NCBI RefSeq assembly: GCF_028288465.1
Contig: NZ_JAQBNR010000068.1
Span: forward strand, 1 to 64,000
Source: Ferruginibacter sp.
Lineage (GTDB): Bacteria; Bacteroidota; Bacteroidia; Chitinophagales; Chitinophagaceae
DNA length: 64,000 nt
Direction of reading: 5' to 3'
Part shown: positions 36,373 through 45,863 of the stretch, in pieces
Layout of the letters: each line of letters begins with the position of its first letter
How positions within the stretch are numbered: the stretch's first letter is position 1
Program-made: the position numbers and the translations under genes
The notes under the pieces: generated by a model
What the model saw: only the letters and a program-made list of their open reading frames with translations
What the model was told of the DNA's origin: nothing
Database searches by the model: none

Positions 36373-38778
36373 ATGTTAAGAAACTATTTTAAAACAGCCT
36401 GGAGAAACATTTTTAAACATCGTTTCTATTCCATTGTAAACGTGGTGGGACTGTTTGCAGGTATTACTTTCACCTTGCTTATCGGGGCGTACGTGTGGGG
36501 AGAATTGCAGGTAAATAAAAAATTAAATCATGCCGGGCGGCAGTACTTTTTACAGAGTGAGTGGAAAGGGGAGGACATACATTATTCCATTACGACACTT
36601 TCCCCCATTGCCAAAAGATTGAAAGAAGATTATCCATCCCTGGTTGCAAATTATTACCGCTGGGATGGCATTACATCTGGCGTAACAAAAGGAGACAAGT
36701 CTTTCAGGGAAGGCATACAATTGGGCGACAGTACGATGTTATCCATGTACGGCTTTGAACTGTTAGCTGGCAATCCGTCTACGGCTTTGAAAGAGCCTTA
36801 CACGGCCGTTATTACGGAGGCAACCGCCATCAAGTACTTCGGGCAAAAAGAAGCTTTGGGACAAACGATTTCCATCCAGAGTTTTTCGGGCGGCAAAAGT
36901 GATTTTACTATTACCGGCGTTTTAAAAGACCAGCCAAAAAACTCTGTCATCAACCTGAATGGTAATAACAACAATACCATCTTTATCCCCACAAACACCT
37001 ATGCTTTTTTCGGACGAACCAGTCTTGAAGACTGGAGTAATAACTCGATTCCTTCTTATATAGAGCTGAAAGAAGGCGCTACCATCGCCGGTGTTGAAAA
37101 AGCCATTCATCAATTGATACAAACCAATGCGCCTGATGGCATAAAAGCAAATCTTACAATCCGGCCTATTGCGCTAACTGAGTATTATCTTCAAAAAGAC
37201 AATGGCTTGGTGAAGCGCATGTTGTACACCTTATCATTAATTGCGCTGTTTATTTTGCTGATGGCCGTTGTAAATTTCATCAATATTTCTATCAGCAATG
37301 CGGGCAGCCGCATGCGGGAAATTGGTGTCAGGAAAGTACTGGGTGGTTTGCGTATTCAGTTTATCATGCAGTTTCTCACAGAGTCATTTGTATTGGTGCT
37401 GGTGGCCACATTATTTGCACTGGCAGCTTACCCTTTGGCAAGCCCGGTTTTTTCGGGGATAGTTGGAAAATCAATTCCGGCATTGTCCTCTTTGCCCCTG
37501 TATTTTGTATTGGTACCGTTGGTGATGGTATTGCTGATCGCATTGCTGGCGGGCGTTTACCCTGCTTTTGTACTATCTGCCAATAACACGGTAAACTCAT
37601 TAAAAGGAAAATTAAAAACGGTAAAAGAAAATATTGTACTCCGCAAATCACTCGTTGGGTTTCAATTCGCCATTGCATTGGTTGTGCTGATAGCTGCAGT
37701 AATTGTTTCACAACAGGTGTCACTTTTTTTTAGCAAAAGTTTAGGATACAATAAAGAATTTGTAGTGGCGTCGCAGGTGCCGAGGGACTGGAGCCCGGCC
37801 GGTGTAAAAAAAATGCAAACGATCCGGAATGAGTTTGCCGCGATGCCACAGGTAAGTGCGGTTACACTGAGTTATGAAATACCCAACGGCAACAATGGCA
37901 ATGAACCGCAGGTGTATAAAAGCGGGGGCGATTCAACCAAAACGATTGGTATGCAGGCGCTGGTGACGGATGAAAATTACCTCAGCACTTACCAGATTCC
38001 TTTGCAGAGCGGTGAATTTTTTGACAGCCGTATGCAGGACTCCGGCAAAGTAGTCATCAACGAAAAAGCGGTTGCCGCATTAGGGTATAAAACGCCGGCT
38101 GCAGCCATTGGCCAGCAATTGCGTATTCCTGGCGATCCTACTATATTTACCGTCAAAGGCGTTACCAGTAATTTTCATTTCTTCAGCATGCAGGACGCCA
38201 TGAGTCCGATTGTATTTTTTAATGTGTACACGGCTGTTGTGCACCGCTATCTTTCCTTTAAACTGAAACCCGGCAACACAACGGCCAGTATTGAGGCCAT
38301 ACAAAAAAAATGGTCGCAGCTAATGCCCGGGAGTTCTTTTGAGTACCAGTTTATGGATGACACATTGAAGAACCTGTACGCCAATGAAATTCAATTAAAG
38401 AAAGCGGCTTTTACTGCTACCGTTCTGTCCCTCATCATTGTGTTGCTGGGGGTGCTGGGGTTAATCTCACTGAGCGTGCACAAACGTGTAAAGGAGATCA
38501 GTATCCGTAAAGTATTGGGCGCATCTGTGCCGCATATCACGCTGTTGTTTATAAAAGAATTTGCGGCAATCGTTGTGCTTGCAGCTTGTGTGGCAGTGCC
38601 CATCGCCTGGTATTTAATGAGTGGCTGGCTGAACAATTATGCTTACCGCATTAATTTAACAGCACAACCTTTTTTGTTGCCCATTATTGCATTAGGTTTG
38701 ATGACACTTTTACTGATTGTGTTGCAAACATTAAAAGCTGCTTTGGCCAACCCAATGAAAAATTTAAAGAGCGAGTAG
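36373..38778 (+). CDS. Duplicated FtsX/MacB-type ABC permease, array copy 14
   Basis: An 801-aa permease starting MLRNYFKTAWRN. It is the most divergent at the FtsX blocks. Block 1 lacks the usual ACINF and reads AVVNFINISISNAGSRMREI and GVRKVLGG near residue 298. Block 2 reads LLGVLGLISLSV and RVKEISIRKVLGAS near 691. The first periplasmic domain ends IRPIALTEYYLQKDNG, without the IHL element. It ends NPMKNLKSE. The gap to copy 15 is 51 bp. Confidence 0.91.
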   Translation: MLRNYFKTAWRNIFKHRFYSIVNVVGLFAGITFTLLIGAYVWGELQVNKKLNHAGRQYFLQSEWKGEDIHYSITTLSPIAKRLKEDYPSLVANYYRWDGITSGVTKGDKSFREGIQLGDSTMLSMYGFELLAGNPSTALKEPYTAVITEATAIKYFGQKEALGQTISIQSFSGGKSDFTITGVLKDQPKNSVINLNGNNNNTIFIPTNTYAFFGRTSLEDWSNNSIPSYIELKEGATIAGVEKAIHQLIQTNAPDGIKANLTIRPIALTEYYLQKDNGLVKRMLYTLSLIALFILLMAVVNFINISISNAGSRMREIGVRKVLGGLRIQFIMQFLTESFVLVLVATLFALAAYPLASPVFSGIVGKSIPALSSLPLYFVLVPLVMVLLIALLAGVYPAFVLSANNTVNSLKGKLKTVKENIVLRKSLVGFQFAIALVVLIAAVIVSQQVSLFFSKSLGYNKEFVVASQVPRDWSPAGVKKMQTIRNEFAAMPQVSAVTLSYEIPNGNNGNEPQVYKSGGDSTKTIGMQALVTDENYLSTYQIPLQSGEFFDSRMQDSGKVVINEKAVAALGYKTPAAAIGQQLRIPGDPTIFTVKGVTSNFHFFSMQDAMSPIVFFNVYTAVVHRYLSFKLKPGNTTASIEAIQKKWSQLMPGSSFEYQFMDDTLKNLYANEIQLKKAAFTATVLSLIIVLLGVLGLISLSVHKRVKEISIRKVLGASVPHITLLFIKEFAAIVVLAACVAVPIAWYLMSGWLNNYAYRINLTAQPFLLPIIALGLMTLLLIVLQTLKAALANPMKNLKSE

Positions 38779-38829
38779 GACCTATTTTTAATAACAATAA
38801 ACAGAGCATAAGGAGTTTCAATTGGGGTT

Positions 38830-41217
38830 ATGATCAAACATTATTTTAAAACAACGTTCAGGTATCTCAGGGCATACAAATTGTTTTCAGCCATCAACCT
38901 GGTTGGTTTGGCGGTTGCCTTTTCCGTGGTTTATTATGCAGTGCTTTTTGTTCACTTCGAATTGAGTTATGATCAGTTTAATACCAATGCCGACCGCATC
39001 CTGCGGCTAAGCACCAACGTTGAAACTCCGGCTGGAATTACGCACGAAACATCGGCGGGCGCTGTTGCCGGTGCAGTGCAAAGCACCTTTCCCGAAGTAG
39101 AAAACACCACCCGGATTTTTCTTGATTATTATATTGTTCAAAAGGATCAGGATGCTTACGGGGAGGAAACACTGGCTTATGCTGATCCCTCTGTTTTCAG
39201 CGTTTTTTCTTTTCCGTTGATAAGTGGCAATGCTGCAACGGTTTTTAATAATCCCTATGCCATGGTATTATCGGAAACGGCGGCTAAAAAATATTTTGGT
39301 ACCACCGATTGCATCAATAAAACATTAACGCTTGATGGGAAGATTACGGCAACTGTGACAGGTGTCATGAAAGACATTCCACAAAATTCGCACTTCCGGA
39401 CTGATATCTTTCTTTCCATGTCTTCCTTAATTAAAGAAGGCACCAACTGGATGACCAACTGGAGCAGGTTCGGTTTTTCAACCTATGTTCTCTTAAAGGA
39501 AAATGTAAGTGCAGCGGGCTTTACCGCAAAACTAGCCGGCCTTGCAAAGGAACATCCGTTAAAAAATAATTTGCAATATTCGTTGGTCGCAGAGCCGCTT
39601 AACAGTCTTTACCTGCATGGCCAGGCAAGAGGCAACAAGGCAGGTGCCACTGCTTCGGGTAACTACACCAACATCTATGTTTTTTCAATTGTAGCCATCT
39701 TTGTATTGTTTATCGCCTGTTTTAATTTTATCAATCTTACCACTGCACTTTCTTTAAAAAGAGCAAAAGAAATTGGTGTAAGAAAAGTGACCGGCGCTAC
39801 AAGACAACAGCTGACTTACCAGTTTCTTACCGACGCCTTAACGGTATCGCTGATTGCATTTGCAATAGCAGTTATTTTATGTGCTGCATTGCAACCTTTT
39901 GTCAATAACATAACCGGTAAAGTTATCGCGACCGGGATGGCTGGTAATATAAAATTTGCCGGATTGTTTTTGATGCTGGCCATTGTTACAGGCCTGCTTT
40001 CGGGACTTTACCCGGCGTTGGTGCTTGCACGTTTTAAACCGGTCAGCAATCTTAAAGGCAAATTTGTCAACAATGTAAAGGGACTGATTTTAAGAAAGGG
40101 ATTGGTGATTACCCAGTTTACGATTTCAATTGTACTGATCATTGCTACCATTGTTGTTTACAGCCAGCTGAACTTTATGCAGAATGAAAATCTGGGATTT
40201 AAAAAAGAACATAACCTTGTAATAGATTTTCATTACGATGAACGCATTGGTGAACACGGAGAAAGTGTGATGGCGGAATTAGCCAGCATTCCGGGAATAC
40301 ATTCAGCAAGCATATCTTCCAGCATCCCTGGCCGCAGCAATACAAAATATCCTACCACCATTGAAGGTGCAAATAAAGAGCCGCAGGAACTTCAGGCAGA
40401 CGCTTATTTTGTTGATTATAATTTTTTGAAACAGTATGGCCTGGAAGTAGTTGCAGGCAGGGGATTTTCGAAAGATTTCGCCGAAGACATGCGGGATGCC
40501 ATGGTGATCAATGAGTCTGCCGTAAAGCGGCTTGGCTTTAATAATGCTGCGGATGCAATCGGAAAACCATTTTCGCAACGTGGCGGCAATGGATTAATCA
40601 TCGGTGTTATCAAAGACTTTCATTTTCATTCGCTGCATGAAGCAATCATGCCACTCACCATGCAGGTATCGCCTGGTTTCTTTACGTTTTTAACGCTGGG
40701 TATTGCATCAGAGAATATGGCATCAACGGTTAGTGCCCTTCAAAAAAAATGGTCTGCTATCGCACCAGGATTACCGTTGGTTTATAATTTTGCAGATGAT
40801 ACATTTAATGCGCAGTATAAGGCCGACAACCAGTTTGGAAAATTATTTGTTTGTTTCGCCGTGCTCTCTGTCTTCATCTCCTGCCTCGGCTTGCTCGGTC
40901 TCACTTCTTTTAGTACCGTTCAGCGTACAAAGGAGATCGGCATAAGAAAAGTACTGGGAGCTTCTGTTGCCAGCATTATTGCCTTGATCACGAAAGAATT
41001 TATATTGATGGTATTCATTGCCCTGATCATCGCAACACCAATAGCAGCAATTAGCATGAAGTATTGGCTGAATGATTTTGCGTATCATATCCCGGTAAAG
41101 GCGCAATATTTTTTAATGGCCGGCATGCTGGCTATACTGGTTGCATTGCTGACACTCAGTGTTCAGTCAGTAAAAGCCGCCATTGCTAATCCGGTTAAAA
41201 CTCTAAAAACAGAATGA
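38830..41217 (+). CDS. Duplicated FtsX/MacB-type ABC permease, array copy 15
   Basis: A 795-aa permease starting MIKHYFKTTFRY, the last permease of the array. First periplasmic domain: AEPLNSLYLHGQARG. FtsX block 1: ACFNFINLTTALSLKRAKEI and GVRKVTGA near residue 295. Block 2: CLGLLGLTSFST and RTKEIGIRKVLGAS near 683. The second periplasmic domain has GRGFSKDFAEDMRDAMVINE and VIKDFHFHSL. It ends NPVKTLKTE. The ATPase gene follows after 164 bp, which makes this copy its most likely direct partner, although the conserved FtsX blocks suggest any copy could use it. Confidence 0.92.
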   Translation: MIKHYFKTTFRYLRAYKLFSAINLVGLAVAFSVVYYAVLFVHFELSYDQFNTNADRILRLSTNVETPAGITHETSAGAVAGAVQSTFPEVENTTRIFLDYYIVQKDQDAYGEETLAYADPSVFSVFSFPLISGNAATVFNNPYAMVLSETAAKKYFGTTDCINKTLTLDGKITATVTGVMKDIPQNSHFRTDIFLSMSSLIKEGTNWMTNWSRFGFSTYVLLKENVSAAGFTAKLAGLAKEHPLKNNLQYSLVAEPLNSLYLHGQARGNKAGATASGNYTNIYVFSIVAIFVLFIACFNFINLTTALSLKRAKEIGVRKVTGATRQQLTYQFLTDALTVSLIAFAIAVILCAALQPFVNNITGKVIATGMAGNIKFAGLFLMLAIVTGLLSGLYPALVLARFKPVSNLKGKFVNNVKGLILRKGLVITQFTISIVLIIATIVVYSQLNFMQNENLGFKKEHNLVIDFHYDERIGEHGESVMAELASIPGIHSASISSSIPGRSNTKYPTTIEGANKEPQELQADAYFVDYNFLKQYGLEVVAGRGFSKDFAEDMRDAMVINESAVKRLGFNNAADAIGKPFSQRGGNGLIIGVIKDFHFHSLHEAIMPLTMQVSPGFFTFLTLGIASENMASTVSALQKKWSAIAPGLPLVYNFADDTFNAQYKADNQFGKLFVCFAVLSVFISCLGLLGLTSFSTVQRTKEIGIRKVLGASVASIIALITKEFILMVFIALIIATPIAAISMKYWLNDFAYHIPVKAQYFLMAGMLAILVALLTLSVQSVKAAIANPVKTLKTE

Positions 41218-41381
41218 ACTTCATCTCTGCCGTTGCGGAAGAAAATTCATACGCAGGTTTGTTGAAATAATGAGAAATTTGAAACACAAAAAAATAAGTA
41301 TTATCATCAAAAAAGACAATGACCTGACAACCGCAAATACATAAACATAAATATCTAAACGCCTGAACGGCAAAATAAAAC

Positions 41382-42047
41382 ATGATACAACTAAAAAAGA
41401 TCTACAAGTACTACAACACCGGTTCAAAAAAAGCTTATGTATTAAGCGATGTAAGCCTTGATATTGCTGAAGGCGAATTTGTTTCCATCATGGGCCCTTC
41501 CGGTTCCGGAAAATCAACCTTGCTGCATATTCTTGGCCTGCTGGAAGAAGCCAACGAAGGCGAGTATTTATTCCTGGGCGAGAACGTTTCCAAGTTGACA
41601 GAAAAGAAACGAACCGAACTGCACCGCAACCAGATTGGCTTTGTGTTCCAGGCCTATCACCTGATTGATGAACTGACGGTGTATGAAAATATTGAAACGC
41701 CGTTGTTGTACAAAGGCCTCAATTCATCCGAAAGAAAGAGCAGGGTAGCGGAGTTGCTTGATAAATTTAATATCGTTGGCAGAAAAGATTTGTTTCCGTC
41801 ACAGCTATCGGGAGGTCAACAGCAACTGGTGGGCATTGCAAGGGCCATCGCCGGTAATCCCAAAGTTATTTTTGCAGATGAGCCTACGGGTAACCTGCAC
41901 AGCGACCAGGCCACTGAAATTATGGAACTGTTTAAAAAATTAAATGAACAGGAAAAAGTAACCATCGTGCAGGTAACGCACAGTGAACATAACGCCACGT
42001 ACGGTAACCGGGTTATACGCCTGAAAGACGGATTAATACAGCGCTAA
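41382..42047 (+). CDS. LolD/MacB-type ABC transporter ATPase serving the permease array
   Basis: A 221-aa cytoplasmic ATPase of the LolD/MacB/FtsE type. Walker A GPSGSGKST at 38-46, Q-loop Q90, signature LSGGQQQ at 142-148, Walker B VIFADEP at 162-168 with catalytic E167, and H-loop H200. Two positions deviate from the common form of the family: after QQQ there is Leu (LVGIARA) instead of Arg, and the D-loop is GNLHS instead of GNLDS. It is the only ATPase in the window, located at the 3' end of fifteen permeases. It presumably docks on the cytoplasmic RxKEIGxRKVxG segments of their FtsX blocks. Its leader CTAAACGCCTGAACGGC resembles those of copies 9, 10 and 12. Its stop lies 19 bp from that of the convergent SET gene. 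Confidence 0.93.
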   Translation: MIQLKKIYKYYNTGSKKAYVLSDVSLDIAEGEFVSIMGPSGSGKSTLLHILGLLEEANEGEYLFLGENVSKLTEKKRTELHRNQIGFVFQAYHLIDELTVYENIETPLLYKGLNSSERKSRVAELLDKFNIVGRKDLFPSQLSGGQQQLVGIARAIAGNPKVIFADEPTGNLHSDQATEIMELFKKLNEQEKVTIVQVTHSEHNATYGNRVIRLKDGLIQR

Positions 42048-42066
42048 GGTTAAACTTTAATAAACA

Positions 42067-42507
42067 TTAAACGGTTGCTGCGGTACTGTTTTGTGCTGCC
42101 TCTTTCAGGTAGCCCCGGATAGTATCCCAGTAACCTTTTCCATAGCCAACAAAAATTTCAGCGCCGGCAGGAATATTTTTAGTAGCGTAGATATAAATGC
42201 GTCTTTTAATAACAACATACTCCGCATTGTTGGTAATCCCCTTTACCTGCTGAATGCCTTTTGCATCATTCACATAGCGGGCCAGTTCATGCGGATGATC
42301 CCTTGCGTCCGTAACATGATTGCGGTTTACATAAAAAACGTAGGCATTTTTTCCATCATCGTGTGCCACATTTTTCCAGGTTGTAACCGTGCCTTTGTAC
42401 TCAATGATACAAGTGCCTTTCTCAATTAATTCTTCTGTATACAATCCCTTGCCTGCGCCAGGCAACATAGATTCTTTAACGACCAGCTTGCGTTCTGCTA
42501 CGTTCAT
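42067..42507 (-). CDS. SET-domain protein, probable lysine methyltransferase
   Basis: A 146-aa single-domain SET protein. The start is placed at MNVAERKLVVKES; an upstream in-frame start at 42579 would add 24 residues of poor quality. Motifs: PGAGKGLY (SAM-binding GxG, about 16-23), ARYVNDAKG at about 82-90 in place of the eukaryotic RFxNHSC, NNAEYV, and a C-terminal GAEIFVGYGKGYW carrying the Tyr expected in the active site. SET proteins transfer methyl groups from SAM to lysine; the bacterial substrate is unknown. No post-SET cysteines are present. It is convergent with the ABC ATPase gene. The CDF transporter gene lies upstream on the same strand. Confidence 0.8.
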   Translation of the reverse strand: MNVAERKLVVKESMLPGAGKGLYTEELIEKGTCIIEYKGTVTTWKNVAHDDGKNAYVFYVNRNHVTDARDHPHELARYVNDAKGIQQVKGITNNAEYVVIKRRIYIYATKNIPAGAEIFVGYGKGYWDTIRGYLKEAAQNSTAATV

Positions 42508-42746
42508 ATGGTAAAATGTATTGGTTAATAATACTGCATGTAGCTGGCAGGCAACTGCATCTGTCGTCGTGTGGTACAATCCGGCGAAAGATACAGAACC
42601 TTTGCTAAAAATGCGTTATTGTTTTTATGGGGAATACTATTTTTATCAACAAGGCAAGTAACATACCAGTTTCAGTTTTAAGGGTGCAGATAAATTGAAT
42701 AATGGAATGGTATTGCAATGTATTACCAAATCTAAAAATCATTTTT

Positions 42747-43685
42747 TTATTTTTCAAATAATTCCGGCTGAATAATAATGAAGCGTACAAAAGAAAATTC
42801 CTTTTTTATAGCTGCCCTTATACGCACAATGGAATCGTTTATTTCTGCTGTATCAAGATCGGCTTTAAATGCAACAATCAGCATCAGCAACACTTCCTCC
42901 GGCGATTGATAGGTGGATAAAATATGCACCGTTTTTTCTACAGCGGGGTCTTGTTGTATCAGTGTGCTGATCCGTTGACGGGTTGATGAAGCAATGCCTT
43001 CACCCATCAATAAACTTCTGCTTTCTCTTGCAAGTATAAGGGAAACCCCAACCAGTAAAATACCCACCAGCAGCGAAGCAACGCCATCCAGGTATGGAAG
43101 GTTTAATTGGTGCCCGGCATATAAACAAATGGCTACAATGATGAGTCCAAGCACGGCCGCACCATCTTCAAACAATACCAGAAATGCAGAAGGGTCTTTA
43201 CTTTTTACAATCGCCCGCCACCAGCTTTCACCTTTGCGTACCTTATTAAATTCTTTCGCAGCTATTATTAAGGAGCTGCCTTCAAAAACAAACGATATGG
43301 CCAGCACCAGGTAATTCCAGGTAATATCGCCCGACATTTTTGGATGAATGATATGCTCATAGCCCTGGTAAACAGACACACCGCCACCCAAGCCAAAAAT
43401 GATAATAGAAACAATAAATGACCAGAAATACAATTCCTTGCCATAACCAAAAGGCCGCAACGCATCCGGGGGTTTTTTACTTTGCCGGATGCCAAATAAT
43501 ATCAGTAACTGGTTGATGGTATCAGCCAGTGAGTGCACGCCTTCGGCGATCATAGCCGAGCTATTACTAAAAATTCCCGCAACAAATTTTGTAACGGCAA
43601 TCACCAGGTTTGCCACTAATGCACTGTAAATAGAAAGATTTGATTTAGCCATACCTCTTAACGGGGAATTATTTTCTTTCCTCAT
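42747..43685 (-). CDS. Cation diffusion facilitator (CDF) metal transporter
   Basis: A 312-aa inner-membrane CDF protein, closest in pattern to the SLC30A9/ZnT9-like branch. TM1 at about 19-38, the zinc-site motif HSLADT with H51 and D55 in TM2, RPFGYGKELYFWSF at about 77-90, three or four further TMs, and the branch-typical DPSAFLVLFEDGAAVLG at about 164-180. A cytoplasmic ZT-dimer-like C-terminal domain follows from about residue 215. It probably exports Zn2+ or another divalent cation in exchange for protons. An alternative start, MAKSNLSIYSA (43652), lies 11 codons in. The 240-bp upstream gap is A/T-rich with a degenerate repeat and no clear metal-regulator site. Confidence 0.88.
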   Translation of the reverse strand: MRKENNSPLRGMAKSNLSIYSALVANLVIAVTKFVAGIFSNSSAMIAEGVHSLADTINQLLILFGIRQSKKPPDALRPFGYGKELYFWSFIVSIIIFGLGGGVSVYQGYEHIIHPKMSGDITWNYLVLAISFVFEGSSLIIAAKEFNKVRKGESWWRAIVKSKDPSAFLVLFEDGAAVLGLIIVAICLYAGHQLNLPYLDGVASLLVGILLVGVSLILARESRSLLMGEGIASSTRQRISTLIQQDPAVEKTVHILSTYQSPEEVLLMLIVAFKADLDTAEINDSIVRIRAAIKKEFSFVRFIIIQPELFEK

Positions 43686-43739
43686 CCCATTGCAAAAACA
43701 GTTCTCAATTTTATAAATGATTACTGCTTCACTAAATTA

Positions 43740-43900
43740 TTTTTTTAGCAATCTTGATTTTTTGTTGTTTTTATCATTGCAGAAAATGGGTTAACAATTG
43801 AAAAAGAGGTTTGCTAAGCCTTCATTAATCAAACACTTTTTTTATTCGCAGCCTTGATTTTTTTTGTTTCTTTTTTTTATCAAGAAAAAAGAAAATAAAC
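43740..43900 (-). repeat. CTTGAT-AAAAAA-GAAACAAAAA-ATCAAGGCTGCGAATAAA repeat
   Basis: Read on the - strand, 43846-43899 gives TTCTTGATAAAAAAAAGAAA, then CAAAAAAAATCAAGGCTGCG and AATAAAA. A weaker relative lies at 43742-43785. Copies on the + strand are at about 63067-63113 and 63452-63499. It is an interspersed non-coding element of unknown role. Confidence 0.5.
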
Positions 43901-43940
43901 TGCTAAAATCAAACGGCTTTTAAAAAAATATCATCATCTA

Positions 43941-45812
43941 TCATTTTAGAACCGGTAAAAGAACCGACGATGCATTTACTCCATCATGGTATATTTTAAT
44001 GCTGGCCTTTTGAAAGTCGCTGTCATTGGCTGTATAAATATTGATGAACTTTTGCGGGTTCCTGTCTGCCAGCGGAAACCAGGTACTTTGTACCTGTATC
44101 ATCAGGCGGTGACCTTTTTTAAATGTATGCGCCACGTCCGGCAAAGCATATTTCACTTCCGTTATTTTATCAGGTGCAAAAGGTTCCGGGTTTTCATAAC
44201 TGTTCCTGAATTTGCCCCGCATAATTTCTGCCCGCACCAGCATCTGGTAACCGCCCATCGGGTAGTCTTTACCATTGCCTTTTAAAGAAGGATCATATTT
44301 AAAATCATCCGGAAAAACATCTATTACCTTCACAACAAAATCAGCATCCGTTGTGGTTATGCTGGTCATTAAATCGGCCAGCACCGGTCCGGCCAGTGTC
44401 AGTTCTTCTGTAAGTGTGTCGGTCTCAAAGCTAAGCACATCGGGCCTCCTGGAAGCAAAACGCTGGTCATCGGTCATGTATTCTCTTGTCCTTCCTTCAT
44501 GCACGCCATCAGCGTAAGGCACGGGGTGAGCCGGGTCGCTTGTATACTCTGTAAAGGCAGCATTTTTTACAACAGGTTTATCAAAAGATAATTTACCACC
44601 GGCATGAAAATAGAGGGCTTTGTTTTCAATATTTGCCGGTGGCCACTGGGGTAGTTTTTTCCAGCTGTTTTCCCCCGTGAAAAATATATTGGCCTGCGAG
44701 ATGGTATCCGCATTGCCTATTCCTTTTAAGTAATAGTTAAAAAAGGGCACTTCCATGGTTTGCTGGTACCAGGCGCTGGTATTGGAAGCAAAACGCACAT
44801 TGCCCATATAACTTCCTTCACCGCTCCATTGCCCGTGAAACCAGGGGCCCATTACTATTTTGGTATTGGTAGCCGGACTTTGTTTCCTGGTTGCCTTGTA
44901 ACAGTTCCAGGCACCAAAGCAATCTTCGGCATCAAACAATCCGCCTACATACAACATAGCAGGCTGCACATTGTATAAACCAACCCTTGCATTCCTGGCC
45001 TGCCACCACGCATCATAAGTGGGGTGCTTGTACATCTCGTGCCAGAACTTAATGCTGTCCCCAATCATAGCAGCTAAGTTTTTTACCGCACCGGCCTGCA
45101 GGTAAAATTGATAATTGTCTTTGACAGGCGTACTGAATCCCGGGCCATAATCTTTGGTGGGAACGGGATGCGGCTTGCCAAATGAAGAATAAAAAGAAAA
45201 TCCGTCCAGCGCAAAGAAGGCACCATTGTGGTGAAAGTCATCCCCGATAAACCAATCTGTAACCGGCGCCTGCGGACTCACCGCCTTTAACGCCGGATGC
45301 CCGCTCAGCGCAGCTTCTGTTGCATAAAAGCCGGGGTAACTGGTACCCAGCACACCTACTTTACCATTGTTTCCCGGGATGTTTTTCAGCATCCAGGCAA
45401 TGGCATCGTATGTATCGCTGGCTTCATCAATATCCTTCTTTGTTTTTTTATTTTTATTAAACGGGCGTACATCCGCAAACACGCCTTCGCTCATATAACG
45501 GCCACGTACATCCTGTGTAACGATGATGTATTTTTCTTTCAGGTAGGCCATGCGGTAACTTCTCCATAAGCCCGAAAATTTATTTTCACCGTAAGGTGCA
45601 CAGGAATAAGGCGTACGGGTCATCAGAAAAGGATGCTGCGCTGCGCTGTCTTTCGGAATATAAAAAGCAGTAAATAAACGGATGCCATCTCTCATCGGCA
45701 CCATACGTTCTATCTTGTAATAATTGTTTGCAAACCAGCTGCTGTCTTCATTTTGCGCCGTTGCTGAAAAAGAAAAGCCTGCCACTAAAAAAAGAAATAC
45801 CCATTTTTTCAT
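43941..45812 (-). CDS. Secreted CocE/NonD-family hydrolase, alpha-amino-acid-ester-hydrolase-like
   Basis: A 623-aa serine hydrolase with a Sec signal peptide (MKKWVFLFLVAGFSFSATA, cleaved before QNED). Alpha/beta-hydrolase fold of the X-Pro dipeptidyl-peptidase S15/CocE family. The nucleophile elbow is GTSYPG with Ser158, the acid is Asp in GGLFDAED, and the base is His in GPWFHGQW. FDAED also supplies the Glu-Asp pair that in alpha-amino acid ester hydrolases forms the carboxylate cluster binding the substrate ammonium group, so activity on amino-acid esters or N-terminal peptide bonds is more likely than on cocaine-like esters. A C-terminal jelly-roll domain (about 420-620) completes the fold. 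It acts in the periplasm or outside the cell and is divergent from the SnoaL-like gene, 51 bp away. Confidence 0.88.
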   Translation of the reverse strand: MKKWVFLFLVAGFSFSATAQNEDSSWFANNYYKIERMVPMRDGIRLFTAFYIPKDSAAQHPFLMTRTPYSCAPYGENKFSGLWRSYRMAYLKEKYIIVTQDVRGRYMSEGVFADVRPFNKNKKTKKDIDEASDTYDAIAWMLKNIPGNNGKVGVLGTSYPGFYATEAALSGHPALKAVSPQAPVTDWFIGDDFHHNGAFFALDGFSFYSSFGKPHPVPTKDYGPGFSTPVKDNYQFYLQAGAVKNLAAMIGDSIKFWHEMYKHPTYDAWWQARNARVGLYNVQPAMLYVGGLFDAEDCFGAWNCYKATRKQSPATNTKIVMGPWFHGQWSGEGSYMGNVRFASNTSAWYQQTMEVPFFNYYLKGIGNADTISQANIFFTGENSWKKLPQWPPANIENKALYFHAGGKLSFDKPVVKNAAFTEYTSDPAHPVPYADGVHEGRTREYMTDDQRFASRRPDVLSFETDTLTEELTLAGPVLADLMTSITTTDADFVVKVIDVFPDDFKYDPSLKGNGKDYPMGGYQMLVRAEIMRGKFRNSYENPEPFAPDKITEVKYALPDVAHTFKKGHRLMIQVQSTWFPLADRNPQKFINIYTANDSDFQKASIKIYHDGVNASSVLLPVLK

Positions 45813-45863
45813 GTTACATCATTTAGATTGCTCAATTTAGCGAAACATACCAGATAAAAAAAG

